64,000 nt of DNA from UBA8514 sp034933685 (lineage in GTDB: Bacteria; Bacillota; Clostridia; Lachnospirales; Anaerotignaceae). This document shows positions 1-8,614 of the stretch, in pieces; the first letter of the stretch is position 1; each line of letters begins with the position of its first letter. The position numbers were made by a program, and so were the translations under genes. The stretch spans positions 18,459-82,458 of the forward strand of contig JAYFNB010000033.1 in the NCBI GenBank assembly GCA_034933685.1, in the 5' to 3' direction. The notes under the pieces are model-generated. The model ran no database searches, was not told the origin of the DNA, and saw only the letters and a list, made by a program, of their open reading frames with translations.

Positions 1-168
1 TTGGACTCACTTCCACATAACGGTTACATTGTAACTGTTACAAATGGTCTATGCAATGAAACACACAAAGATGCATATAAGCCTATTTTCTGGCTCACTG
101 TGGTAACGCCATTAGTTGGAACAGTTGTCTGTGTTATCTTATTTACCCTGTTTCCAATGTGGCCATAA
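1..168 (+). CDS. GntP-family permease, C-terminal end (partial)
   Basis: Frame 1 is open from the window edge to a TAA at 166-168, giving the last 55 residues of a protein whose start lies outside the window. The sequence shows a 'LPHNGY' loop, a 'THKDAYKP' stretch and a final hydrophobic helix ending FPMWP. That order (LPH-N/S-G, then THK-x-x-Y, then a last helix) is typical of the C-terminus of GntP-type gluconate/organic-acid permeases. It ends 40 bases before the CoA-transferase gene with no terminator between, so it probably shares that operon and may import its substrate. The family call rests on one short end. Confidence 0.55.
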   Translation: MDSLPHNGYIVTVTNGLCNETHKDAYKPIFWLTVVTPLVGTVVCVILFTLFPMWP

Positions 169-208
169 ATGAAAAACAGAAAATGACAAAATATAGGAGG
201 AGAATTTT

Positions 209-1423
209 ATGTTACACAAACCTTTAGAAGGAGTAAAAGTAATTGATTTAACTTATTTTGTTGCAGGACCGGGGACGGCAAAGATTCTAGCGGACTGGGG
301 TGCTGATGTAATTAAAGTAGAACCAAGTTTTGGTGACCCAGGCAGAAAAACAGGAGCAACAATGATGATGCCGGTTGAAGACACTGTAAATCCATTTTAT
401 ACAACCTATAATGCCAATAAGAGAGGACTATCTGTTAATTTGAAATCAGAACAAGGCGTTGAAATTATGAATAAGCTTCTTTCTGAAGCCAATGTATTTG
501 TTTCAAGCTACAGAACAGGAGCGTTAAAAAGATTAGGACTTGATTATGAATCTTTAAAAGAAAGGCATCCACACCTTATTTGGGCTCAAATTAATGGATT
601 TGGAGATTATGGTCCGGCTAAAGATAATCCAGGTTTCGACACTGTTGCTTTCTGGGCAAGAAGTGGAACTATGATTGATATTGCAGAAAAGGAAACTTCT
701 CCTATTAATCCACCTATTGGGTTCGGAGATGCCACCACTTCTTGCAGTTTAGCTGGAGGTATATGTGCAGCATTATATAATCAGGCTAAAACAGGAAAAG
801 GAGAAAAGGTAATGGTTTCTCTTTTTGGGCAGGCCATTTGGAATGCAAGTTCATTAATTGCGTCTACACAGTATGGAGATGAATATCCAAAAACAAGAAA
901 AAATGCAATTTCGCCTGTTATAAATTCCTATAAATGCAAAGATGGCAAGTGGATATTTTTAAGTATTTTGGAGTATGATCGATATTTTAATTCACTTTGT
1001 AAGGTTTTGGGAAGAGAAGATCTAATAGATGATGAACGCTTTAGCAGTGGAGCTGCTGGCAAAAAAAATGCACCTGCGTTAATTGAAGAAATTGATAAAG
1101 AGTTTATTAAACATACACAGGAGGAAATGGTGCAATTACTCACCTTGGAAGATATTGCTCATGAGAAAATACAACATTATTCCGAAATAATTACAGATGC
1201 CCAGGCTTTGGAAAACAACTATGTTGTTGAAGATATTAACAGAGATGGGTCTAAAACACTTTATGCTATGACACCAATTAAATTTGGAAATATAGAAGTT
1301 AATTTAAGCCGAACCTCTCCTCTTATTGGTGAGCATTCAAAGGAAATCATGAAAGAGATTGGGTATTCGGAGAATGAAATTGAAGAATTTATTCAAGAAG
1401 GCGTTATTGTAGTGAATGAATAA
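209..1423 (+). CDS. Class III (CaiB/BaiF) acyl-CoA transferase, HadA/FldA-like
   Basis: 404 residues, the usual length for class III CoA-transferases, which move CoA between carboxylic acids through an aspartyl-CoA intermediate. The N-terminal 'LEGVKVIDLT' strand, 'ADWGADVIKVE' and 'NKRGLSVNLK' are family motifs, and Asp174 in 'GFGDATTS' aligns with the catalytic aspartate. It resembles the clostridial 2-hydroxyisocaproate and phenyllactate CoA-transferases (HadA, FldA). Those normally sit beside a 2-hydroxyacyl-CoA dehydratase, which is absent here; the next genes are acyl-CoA dehydrogenase and EtfBA. The start follows AGGAGG at 196-201. I infer that it activates an acid that is then reduced or oxidised by the downstream enzymes. 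Confidence 0.85.
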   Translation: MLHKPLEGVKVIDLTYFVAGPGTAKILADWGADVIKVEPSFGDPGRKTGATMMMPVEDTVNPFYTTYNANKRGLSVNLKSEQGVEIMNKLLSEANVFVSSYRTGALKRLGLDYESLKERHPHLIWAQINGFGDYGPAKDNPGFDTVAFWARSGTMIDIAEKETSPINPPIGFGDATTSCSLAGGICAALYNQAKTGKGEKVMVSLFGQAIWNASSLIASTQYGDEYPKTRKNAISPVINSYKCKDGKWIFLSILEYDRYFNSLCKVLGREDLIDDERFSSGAAGKKNAPALIEEIDKEFIKHTQEEMVQLLTLEDIAHEKIQHYSEIITDAQALENNYVVEDINRDGSKTLYAMTPIKFGNIEVNLSRTSPLIGEHSKEIMKEIGYSENEIEEFIQEGVIVVNE

Positions 1424-1448
1424 CAAAAAATTTTAGGAGGATAAAAAT

Positions 1449-2591
1449 ATGGATTTTAAATTTTCCGATGCACAAAACATGCTGCAGAAAGTGGCAAAGG
1501 AATTTGCAGAAACAGAAATTGCACCTATTGCGGCGGAAGTAGACCAAATGGGATACTTTCCGATAGAAAGTTTTAAAAAGATGGTGAAGATTGGATTCAC
1601 AGGAATAGGAACACCTGTTGAGTACGGTGGCAGTGGTGGAAGTGATATAGACAAAGCCATTGTAGTAACAGAAATTGCTAAAAAATGTGCTTCTACTGCG
1701 GCAACACTATCGATACATACTATTTTTGCTGAAGTAGTTAAAAATTTTGGAAATGAAAAGCAAAAAGAAAAATATCTGCCTAAAGTTACCAGTGGAGGCT
1801 GTTTAGGTGCATTCGCTCTTACAGAGCCCAACGCCGGAAGTGATGCGGCCAGTGCAAAAACAACAGCAATTTTGGATGAGGAAACAGGTGAATATGTGCT
1901 TAATGGAACAAAATGCTTTATTTCTGGCGGTGGTCAAGCAGAATATTTGGCGATTTTTGCCCTTACGCAACCTTCAAAAGGATTAAAAGGAATGTCATGC
2001 ATTATAGTTGAAAAAGGTACACCAGGTTTTTCCATTGGGAAAATAGAGGAGAAAATGGGAATTCATGGTTCTCAGACGGCAGAGCTTATTTTTGATAACT
2101 GCAGAGTTCCTAAAGAAAATCTTTTGGGAGCAGAGGGAAAAGGGTTTAAAATTGCCATGTCGGCTTTAGACGGAGCAAGAATTGGTGTTGCAGCACAAGC
2201 GTTAGGTATTGCAGAAGGTGCATTAGAAGAAACGATTAAATATGTGCATGAAAGGGTTCAATTTGGAAAACCAATTGGACAGCTTCAGGGGATACAGTGG
2301 TATATTGCAGATATGGCAACAAAAACTGAATGTGCCAAATGGATGATGTTTAGAGCCGCTTGGTTGAAAAAAGCAGGTCTTCCACATACCAAAGAAGCTG
2401 CAATGGCAAAATTAAATGCCTCTGAAAATGCAAGATTTGTTACGAACCTTGCACTGCAAATTCATGGAGGATATGGCTATATGAAAGATTATCCGTTGGA
2501 AAGAATGTATCGAGATGCGAAAATAACTGAAATATACGAAGGTACATCGGAAATTCATAAGGTTGTTATTTCCAGGGCTGTAATTGGATAG
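1449..2591 (+). CDS. Acyl-CoA dehydrogenase (short-chain, Etf-linked)
   Basis: 380 residues with the complete acyl-CoA dehydrogenase fold: helical N-terminus, the FAD/acyl motif 'ALTEPNAGSDA' near 122-132, 'FGKPIGQLQGIQW' in the C-terminal helical domain, and 'YEGTSEIHK'. Glu364 of that last motif aligns with the catalytic base of butyryl-CoA dehydrogenase. It introduces or removes the alpha-beta double bond of an acyl-CoA with electron transfer through EtfAB, encoded directly downstream. It lies 25 bases after the CoA-transferase, preceded by AGGAGG. In fermenting clostridia such enzymes usually work in the reductive direction, as with AcdA in the Stickland reductive branch. The chain specificity cannot be read from the sequence. 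Confidence 0.9.
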   Translation: MDFKFSDAQNMLQKVAKEFAETEIAPIAAEVDQMGYFPIESFKKMVKIGFTGIGTPVEYGGSGGSDIDKAIVVTEIAKKCASTAATLSIHTIFAEVVKNFGNEKQKEKYLPKVTSGGCLGAFALTEPNAGSDAASAKTTAILDEETGEYVLNGTKCFISGGGQAEYLAIFALTQPSKGLKGMSCIIVEKGTPGFSIGKIEEKMGIHGSQTAELIFDNCRVPKENLLGAEGKGFKIAMSALDGARIGVAAQALGIAEGALEETIKYVHERVQFGKPIGQLQGIQWYIADMATKTECAKWMMFRAAWLKKAGLPHTKEAAMAKLNASENARFVTNLALQIHGGYGYMKDYPLERMYRDAKITEIYEGTSEIHKVVISRAVIG

Positions 2592-2601
2592 GAGGAGAAA
2601 A

Positions 2602-3393
2602 ATGAATATTGTAGTTTGCGTTAAGCAAGTACCAAATACAAATGAAGTTAAAATTAATCAAGAAACAGGAACTTTAATAAGGGACGGAGTTCCAAGTATT
2701 ATAAATCCAGATGACAGAAACGCCATAGAAGAAGCTCTGGCTTTGAAGGATGAGCACGGTGGGAAAGTTACTGTTATCAGCATGGGACCACATCAAGCAA
2801 AAGAAGCATTAAAAGAAGCGCTGGCTATGGGTGCGGATGAGGCGGTTCTAGTTACCGACCGTGCTTTTGGCGGTTCAGATACATGGGCCACTGCAACCAT
2901 TTTAGCCGCAGCAATTGAAAAAATTGGAACATACGATTTAGTATTCTGTGGCAGACAGGCAATCGATGGAGATACAGCACAGGTTGGCCCGGAAATTGCT
3001 GAATTTCTTAATCTTCCCCAAATTACATATTGCAAGAACATAAAAGTAGACGGCGAAAAGCTCATTGTAAATCGCTTTACGGAAACAGGAGATTATGTAT
3101 TAGAAGTAAAACTGCCCGTACTTTTAACTGCAATTAAGGAGTTAAATAAGCCAAGATATCCTTCTGCTAAAGGTATCTTCCAAATATACGATGGTGAAGA
3201 TGTTGTTAAAGTATATACGTTGGAGGATTTAGACGTAGACGAAACTCAGATTGGATTAAAAGGTTCACCCACAAATGTATATAAGTCCTTTGTTCCAGTT
3301 CGTTCAAAGAACAGCGAAATAATCGAAGGTTTTGATAACAAAGAAAAAGCGGCAATTCTTGTAGAAAAGCTTTGCGATTTGAAACTTATATAA
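2602..3393 (+). CDS. etfB: Electron transfer flavoprotein beta subunit
   Basis: 263 residues from the ATG at 2602; an upstream in-frame ATG at 2584 overlaps the previous gene and the GGAGGAG ribosome site, so I chose the later start. 'IVVCVKQVPNT' at the N-terminus, 'NPDDRNAIEEAL', 'MGADEAVLVTDRAFGGSDT' and 'CGRQAIDGDTAQVGPEIAEFL' are typical EtfB segments, including the nucleotide-binding loop. With EtfA it forms the heterodimer that carries electrons between the acyl-CoA dehydrogenase and ferredoxin or NADH. Some clostridial EtfABs bifurcate electrons; the sequence alone does not settle whether this one does. The start is 10 bases after the dehydrogenase stop, indicating translational coupling. 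Confidence 0.92.
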   Translation: MNIVVCVKQVPNTNEVKINQETGTLIRDGVPSIINPDDRNAIEEALALKDEHGGKVTVISMGPHQAKEALKEALAMGADEAVLVTDRAFGGSDTWATATILAAAIEKIGTYDLVFCGRQAIDGDTAQVGPEIAEFLNLPQITYCKNIKVDGEKLIVNRFTETGDYVLEVKLPVLLTAIKELNKPRYPSAKGIFQIYDGEDVVKVYTLEDLDVDETQIGLKGSPTNVYKSFVPVRSKNSEIIEGFDNKEKAAILVEKLCDLKLI

Positions 3394-3410
3394 TTAGGAG
3401 GGTAGATATA

Positions 3411-4451
3411 ATGAAGCGAGCAAAGGTAAATCAAAATGCTAATTTATCAGATTATAATGATGTTTGGGTTATTGGTGAACAAAGAGAGGGAAAAATTCAT
3501 CCTGTAACTGTGGAACTAATTGGAGAAGGAAAAAAATTAGCAGATAAAATTAAAAAGAAGGTAGTTGCGGTAGTTGCTGGATATGATATAGAGGATGAAG
3601 TGAAAAAATTACTTCACTATGGTGTAGATAAAATAATTTACATAAAACACCCTTTATTGAAGGATTTTTCAACAGACGGCTATTCAATTGCAACTTCTCA
3701 GCTAATTCTTGAAAGAAAGCCAGAAATAGTTCTTGTTGGGGCAACATCTATTGGAAGAGATATAGGGCCTAGGGTTGCGGCACAAATTGGCACGGGTTTG
3801 GTTGCGGACTGTACATCATTGGACATTGATCCGGAGGATGGGAAAATATTGCAAACTCGTCCTGCTTTTGGAGGGAATTTAATGGCTACCATTATTTGTC
3901 CTAAAAACCGCCCTCAGATGTCTACAGTTCGCCCTGGTGTAATGGAGAAAGCGCCTTACACTAACGAAGAAGCAGGAGAAGTAGAAGTGTTTGAACCAAA
4001 CATTAAGGAAGAAGATATAAGAGTTAAACTGGTCGATAAGATTTCAGCAGATAAAAAGGCCGTTAATTTAATTGATGCAAAAATAATTGTATCCGGTGGG
4101 CGCGGTTTAAAAGAGGCGGGAGGATTTGAAACCATAAAGAAGTTGGCAGATAAGCTTGGAGCAGAAGTAGGTTCTTCAAGAGCAGCAGTGGATTCTGGGT
4201 GGATTGACCATGTTCATCAAGTTGGGCAGACTGGAACTACTGTAAGACCAGATGTATATATAGCCTGCGGTATTTCAGGTGCAATTCAGCATCTGGCAGG
4301 AATGAGTGAATCAAAATATATTATTGCCATCAATAAAGATCCCGATGCCCCAATTTTTAAAGTATGCAACTATGGCATTGTCGGAGATTTATATGATGTG
4401 ATACCTGCTATGATTGAAGCAATTGATAAAAAGATGGAATTTAATTTCTAA
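3411..4451 (+). CDS. etfA: Electron transfer flavoprotein alpha subunit
   Basis: 346 residues from the ATG at 3411, which follows TAGGAGGG at good spacing; an ATG 39 bases earlier would overlap etfB and lacks a ribosome site. The C-terminal FAD domain carries the family signature 'SGGRGLKEAGGFETIKKLA', 'SRAAVDSGWIDHVHQVGQTG' and 'INKDPDAPIFKVCNYGIVGDL'. The N-terminal domain shows the 'VVAVVAGYDIEDEVKKLLHYGVDKIIYI' pattern of an alpha/beta nucleotide fold, cited here only in part of its length. It is the last gene of the acyl-CoA operon and is followed at once by a terminator hairpin. Partner of EtfB and of the acyl-CoA dehydrogenase at 1449-2591. Confidence 0.92.
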   Translation: MKRAKVNQNANLSDYNDVWVIGEQREGKIHPVTVELIGEGKKLADKIKKKVVAVVAGYDIEDEVKKLLHYGVDKIIYIKHPLLKDFSTDGYSIATSQLILERKPEIVLVGATSIGRDIGPRVAAQIGTGLVADCTSLDIDPEDGKILQTRPAFGGNLMATIICPKNRPQMSTVRPGVMEKAPYTNEEAGEVEVFEPNIKEEDIRVKLVDKISADKKAVNLIDAKIIVSGGRGLKEAGGFETIKKLADKLGAEVGSSRAAVDSGWIDHVHQVGQTGTTVRPDVYIACGISGAIQHLAGMSESKYIIAINKDPDAPIFKVCNYGIVGDLYDVIPAMIEAIDKKMEFNF

Positions 4452-4460
4452 TAATGTAAT

Positions 4461-4500
4461 TTTAGGGTCGATTTTTATAATAAATCGGCCCTAAAATTTT
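4461..4500 (+). terminator. Rho-independent terminator after etfA
   Basis: Inverted repeat TTTAGGGTCGATTT / AAATCGGCCCTAAA with one G-U pair and a short AT loop, followed by ATTTT. It closes the CoA-transferase-dehydrogenase-Etf operon. Confidence 0.85.
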
Positions 4501-4615
4501 GTGGTTAATTTTTATGATTGAATTGAAAGAAGTGGAAAAATGCTTGTAGATATGCCTTTTTTCTTATATGATATATTTAAACCATAAAATAACTGACTAA
4601 ATTAGGAGGGTAATC

Positions 4616-6037
4616 ATGTCTGACATGGATTTTGCGAGATATAAATATATTTTTGATGAAATTTTAAGAATGACAGATGATGGTTTTATAGTTGTAGATA
4701 GGGATGGCGTTGTTACAGATATCAATGAACAATATTGCAATTTTTTGGGGAAAAAGAGAGAAGAAGTTGTTGGGTACAATATTAAAAAAAATATATCTAA
4801 TACCAAAATGTTGGATATTGTTCAAAAAGGCTATTGTGAAGAACTTGCCATGCATAAATTTGAAAGTGGTGAGACAAGAGAACAAGATGACAGCTTTCTT
4901 TTGGTAAGTAGATCATGTGTATATAATGAAAATGAAATAGTTGCTGGTGTTGCCCAAGTAAAATTTCGTCTGCAAACCTTGGATTGTGCTAAAAGGCTAA
5001 TGAATGAGTATGCTGACCTGGAATTTTACAAAGAAGCTTATCAGCAAAACACTTCACAGAAAAAATATTGTTTTCGTAATATTATTGGTAATAGTCTAGA
5101 ATTTGTTGAAAAGAAAAAGGCAGCTATAAAAGCAGCAAAAACTGATTTTTCAATTTTACTTACAGGCGAAACTGGAACTGGTAAAGAGGTTTTTGCACAA
5201 GCAATTCATAATGCCAGTCTTCGTTCCAATAAACCTATGGTAAGCATAAACTGTGCTGCAATCCCAGCTGATTTATTAGAATCGGAACTTTTTGGATATG
5301 CTGAAGGGGCTTTTACGGGAGCAAAAAAAGGCGGGAAAAAAGGAAAGTTCTTAATGGCCAATGGCGGAACCATATTTCTTGATGAAATAGGAGATATGCC
5401 ATTAAATATGCAGGCAAAAATTTTAAGAGTTCTTCAAGAGAAAGAAATTGAACCTGTGGGTGGGCTTGGGCCAATACCAGTTAACGTAAGAGTTATTTCT
5501 GCTACAAGAAAAAATTTGAATGAAATGATTGAAATTGGTGAATTTCGTGAAGATTTATACTATAGGCTGAATGTTATTAACATTGATATGCAGCCACTAA
5601 GAACGCGAAAATCTGATATTATGGAGTTCGCAAACTATTTTTTAAAACAATTAAATCAAGAATATAATAAGACCATTGCCTTGTCAAAAGATGTGAAAAG
5701 GTGTTTTACAGGGTATAGCTGGCCTGGAAATATTCGTGAATTGGATAATGTTATTAAAGCAGCGTATGCAATTTGTGATGGATTTTTTATTGACCTTTGT
5801 GACTTGCCGTCAAAGATGGTTTCAAGGCATAAAGTGGAAGAGTGTATTTCTGTTAATAAAAAATTACCCGATTTGGTTGGTGAGTATGAAAGAGAAATAA
5901 TTATTGATACCTTAAAAAAAAATGGTGGGAATTGTGAACTTTCTTCTTTTGAATTAGGAATACATAAAAGTGCACTTTATAAAAAAATTAAGAAGTATAA
6001 TATTTGCATTAAGGCCAATATGCATTATTTTGAATAA
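4616..6037 (+). CDS. PAS domain sigma54-dependent transcriptional activator
   Basis: 473 residues in three parts: a PAS sensor (about 10-125, 'DDGFIVVDRDGVVTDINEQY'), an AAA+ sigma54-interaction domain (about 150-380) and a C-terminal Fis-type helix-turn-helix (about 430-465). The AAA+ part has Walker A 'GETGTGKE', the sigma54 contact loop 'GAFTGA', Walker B 'GGTIFLDEIGD' and arginine-finger segment 'FREDLYYRLNV', so it looks fully active. It has no phosphorylation receiver; the PAS domain presumably senses a metabolite or redox state. It lies downstream of the Etf operon beyond a terminator and is a candidate local regulator, but I could not find a convincing -24/-12 promoter for it in the window. 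Confidence 0.9.
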   Translation: MSDMDFARYKYIFDEILRMTDDGFIVVDRDGVVTDINEQYCNFLGKKREEVVGYNIKKNISNTKMLDIVQKGYCEELAMHKFESGETREQDDSFLLVSRSCVYNENEIVAGVAQVKFRLQTLDCAKRLMNEYADLEFYKEAYQQNTSQKKYCFRNIIGNSLEFVEKKKAAIKAAKTDFSILLTGETGTGKEVFAQAIHNASLRSNKPMVSINCAAIPADLLESELFGYAEGAFTGAKKGGKKGKFLMANGGTIFLDEIGDMPLNMQAKILRVLQEKEIEPVGGLGPIPVNVRVISATRKNLNEMIEIGEFREDLYYRLNVINIDMQPLRTRKSDIMEFANYFLKQLNQEYNKTIALSKDVKRCFTGYSWPGNIRELDNVIKAAYAICDGFFIDLCDLPSKMVSRHKVEECISVNKKLPDLVGEYEREIIIDTLKKNGGNCELSSFELGIHKSALYKKIKKYNICIKANMHYFE

Positions 6038-6416
6038 TAAAAATCTTTTCATTACAAAATGAATTTAATGTTGACCAGTTTTAAATGAAGCGAGACCTTT
6101 TTTGTTAGCTTTTAAGCTTTATGGCTACGAAAAATAGAGGCATAGCCAAGTTTGTTATGCTGTTGATAAAGCAAATGATTATATAAAAATGCCAAATGCT
6201 AAGCCCCTTTGCCGTTATTTGATAAGGAAGAGGCTTAGCATTTTCTAAACATTTTGTTAGGGTCTAAAAGGCAGGAGTGCAAGTGTTAACCAACAAAATT
6301 GGCATATTACTTCTATATGATAGAAAAGCACGAATAGCTGGTAGTCAATTTTGGTATACACTCCAACGCCTTATGTGGGTTTATATAAATATTGGTAAAT
6401 GAGGTTAGTTAAGAGA
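6038..6416. other. Intergenic stretch, convergent genes
   Basis: About 380 bases between the sigma54 activator and the oppositely oriented histidine kinase gene. Apart from the hairpin at 6194-6245 I see no gene; short reading frames here lack ribosome sites. In particular there is no AgrB- or AgrD-like frame that could supply a peptide signal to the adjacent kinase. Confidence 0.5.
6194..6245. terminator. Bidirectional terminator between convergent genes
   Basis: Perfect 12-bp arms AAATGCTAAGCC (6194-6205) and GGCTTAGCATTT (6232-6243) with a 26-base spacer that can pair further at its edges, followed by TTTTC on the plus strand and preceded by an A-rich run. Placed to stop transcription from both the sigma54 activator and the histidine kinase operon. 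Confidence 0.7.
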
Positions 6417-7688
6417 CTATGCAGTTGCCTGAAATATAAAACAACCATCATTAACGGAAAACTGGTAGACACCACCATGTTTTTCCACGATATGAGCCAT
6501 GCTTTTTGTGCCAAAGCCATGCCCTGGTTCCTTTGATATAGGTAGACCCTGATGGAAAATGGGCTCCGTCTGATAGCTGTTGCGGATATCAATACACAAC
6601 TTGTTATTCTTGGAATATACACGAAGACGGATGATGCGTTTACTTCTGTCAGTTATATTTTCCGATGCTTGAATGGCATTTTCCAAAGCGTTTGACAAAA
6701 GCGAACAAAGCTCGGTATCGCTAAAGGTAAGTACACTAGACAGCTTTGCTTCTACCATCAGTAGGATTTCTAACTGTTTTGCTTTGGATGCAAAGGCGGA
6801 CAAAATTAGATTGACAGTTTCATTTTCACAAAAACGTACAGGAGTGATTGCGTCAATGTCAGACTGGGCAGTGCGCAGATACTCTTTAATCTCTTCTATT
6901 TTTCCCTTGGATGCCAGCCCTTGTAAAAGAGCAAAATGGTGTCGCATATCGTGCCGATAGATCTTGGCATTTTGCTGAAGCTGTTGAAGAGAAGCAAATT
7001 CTGTTTGTGCATGCCTAAACTGCATATATAGCATATCACGCTCTCTTTGGATGATTACTTGTTTTTGAGTTTCAGCATAGTAAAGAATAATAAATACAAA
7101 ATAGAATACAGATATTGCTGAAGGCATGAACTGCACTGCCCATTTAGTGCCTCGGTAAAGAATATCGGTGTAGATTGTTGTAACGTAATCGAACAAATAG
7201 TAAAAAAGCGGTACTCCGCCTAAAAATATGCAGGATTTACGGGATTTCTCCATCAGCTGTCTTACGGATCCAGCAACATATCTTTTCAGGAAATAATAAG
7301 CAAGAATCACGGCGGCAATATAAAAAATGTGGTCAGCAAGGCTGTTGGCAAAGGCCGTTCCCGCAAGGAAACCGACCCAGCGTGGTGCTTGACAGCAAAG
7401 ATAGCCAGAAAGAACGCTGACAGTGGATATTATCCACGGACGTTTATAGTATAGTGAAAATATAAATATTAGAGGCAAGTGTATTATCAGTGGATACAGC
7501 TTGGATGTCCAATTCAATCCCAAAATCCACCAGCAGGTGGTTTGAACAAAAATAAAAATTACACAGATAAATCCAATAATAAATCTGTTTTTTCGCGTAG
7601 GTGATATTCCTGCAAAGAGAACCGATACAGCTATGCCAAAGAGCAGAGAAAATCCAAATCGTAGGAGTCCTATCACAGTTACTATCAT
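6417..7688 (-). CDS. GHKL sensor histidine kinase, AgrC-like
   Basis: 423 residues. The first 205 are strongly hydrophobic with about six membrane helices; a cytoplasmic coiled segment follows, then 'YRHDMRHH' with His246 as the likely phosphate acceptor, the N-box 'LLSNALENAIQAS' and a glycine-rich ATP lid ending 'GHGFGTKSMAHIVEKHGG'. This is the architecture of peptide-sensing AgrC/ComD kinases (HATPase_c_5 type). The response regulator gene lies 24 bases upstream in the same operon. No AgrB protease or AgrD peptide gene is present nearby, so the signal is unknown. The start has a GGGGG ribosome site about nine bases upstream. Confidence 0.88.
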   Translation of the reverse strand: MIVTVIGLLRFGFSLLFGIAVSVLFAGISPTRKNRFIIGFICVIFIFVQTTCWWILGLNWTSKLYPLIIHLPLIFIFSLYYKRPWIISTVSVLSGYLCCQAPRWVGFLAGTAFANSLADHIFYIAAVILAYYFLKRYVAGSVRQLMEKSRKSCIFLGGVPLFYYLFDYVTTIYTDILYRGTKWAVQFMPSAISVFYFVFIILYYAETQKQVIIQRERDMLYMQFRHAQTEFASLQQLQQNAKIYRHDMRHHFALLQGLASKGKIEEIKEYLRTAQSDIDAITPVRFCENETVNLILSAFASKAKQLEILLMVEAKLSSVLTFSDTELCSLLSNALENAIQASENITDRSKRIIRLRVYSKNNKLCIDIRNSYQTEPIFHQGLPISKEPGHGFGTKSMAHIVEKHGGVYQFSVNDGCFIFQATA

Positions 7689-7712
7689 TTCAATGTACCC
7701 CCATTCATTTGC

Positions 7713-8438
7713 TTATTCATCATCCATTTGATAATTCAGATACTGGATTTTCATCTCCTTTCCTCTGCCCTGTGCAACAGGGATAGAAGAAAGGGTTTGT
7801 AAGGTTATTCGATGATTTTCAATGGTATCCACATATTGCATATTAACAATATAGGAACGGTGAGGTTTGATAAAACACCCATATTTTAGAAGATTACCGC
7901 ATACAGGGGAAAAAGGCTCTGTACATTCGATTACCTTACCGGAACGCAGGTGATACAACACATTTCTGCCTATGACCTCGGCAAAAGTTAAGTTGGAAAT
8001 CAGTATTTTTTGAATTCCATCATTACTTTTTACGATGAATGCATCATCATCTTTTTTAGCTTTTATCTGCTCAAACAGTTCGTCAAATGTGATGAACAGA
8101 TTTTCTTTTGAGATTGGTTTCAATATGTAGTTAATGGCTTTCACTGAATAGCTTTCAAAGGCAAATTCAGGCGAGGATGTGAAGAATAAAATTGGCGCAA
8201 CTTTATCAAAATTGCGAATTTCCCTTCCAACTTCAATACCTGTAAAACCTGGCATAATAATATCCAAACAGTATATATCAAAGCGTTTTCCTTTTTCTAA
8301 GGTCGAAACCAGTTCAAATCCGTTTGAAAAGACGGCATATTCGCAGCTGAAATTTTTTGATGCTCTGTATAGGTTTATTAGCTGCACCATATTTGACAGC
8401 TCGTCAATATTATCATCACAGACTGCAATCTGTAGCAT
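7713..8438 (-). CDS. LytTR-family response regulator, AgrA-like
   Basis: 241 residues: receiver domain (1-125) with acidic pocket 'CDDN' at 7-10 and phosphorylated Asp59 in 'YCLDIIMPG', then a LytTR DNA-binding domain (about 135-235, 'GRNVLYHLRSG', 'HRSYIVNMQYV'). LytTR proteins bind pairs of short direct repeats about 21 bp apart. Exactly such pairs lie upstream of the divergent secreted-protein gene at 8615 and of the lipoprotein gene at 10831. It is the first gene of the operon with the kinase; its ribosome site is GAGGAA. I infer that it activates those two genes. Confidence 0.9.
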   Translation of the reverse strand: MLQIAVCDDNIDELSNMVQLINLYRASKNFSCEYAVFSNGFELVSTLEKGKRFDIYCLDIIMPGFTGIEVGREIRNFDKVAPILFFTSSPEFAFESYSVKAINYILKPISKENLFITFDELFEQIKAKKDDDAFIVKSNDGIQKILISNLTFAEVIGRNVLYHLRSGKVIECTEPFSPVCGNLLKYGCFIKPHRSYIVNMQYVDTIENHRITLQTLSSIPVAQGRGKEMKIQYLNYQMDDE

Positions 8439-8510
8439 AAGCGTTCCTCATTTCTTTTTATTCCATTTTTATATGATAATTTTACCATAAAAATTGAATT
8501 CCGGAAACTA

Positions 8511-8578
8511 TGATTCATGTCGAAAAAACAGTGTTTCATGCATCTATAAGTTTAAAATGGGAATTTATGATAGATTTA
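8511..8578 (+). promoter_or_regulatory. Candidate LytTR binding element and promoter, copy 1
   Basis: TTCATG occurs at 8514-8519 and again at 8535-8540, 21 bp apart, with an A-rich stretch between. The element continues to GATAGATTTA (8569-8578), a likely -10 region (TATGAT at 8566). The same arrangement recurs at 10711-10780. It lies between the divergent response regulator and the secreted-protein gene. The 21-bp period is the known spacing of LytTR direct repeats. Confidence 0.6.
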
Positions 8579-8614
8579 AGTTGAGAAGTAAAATATGCAA
8601 AGGAGGATAATAAT

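Noticed and set aside
4501..4615. Possible -24/-12 (sigma54) promoter before the PAS/sigma54 activator
   Set aside because: A TGG and a downstream GC are present but at the wrong spacing (GG and GC must be 10 bases apart); no convincing sigma54 site found in the intergenic regions examined.
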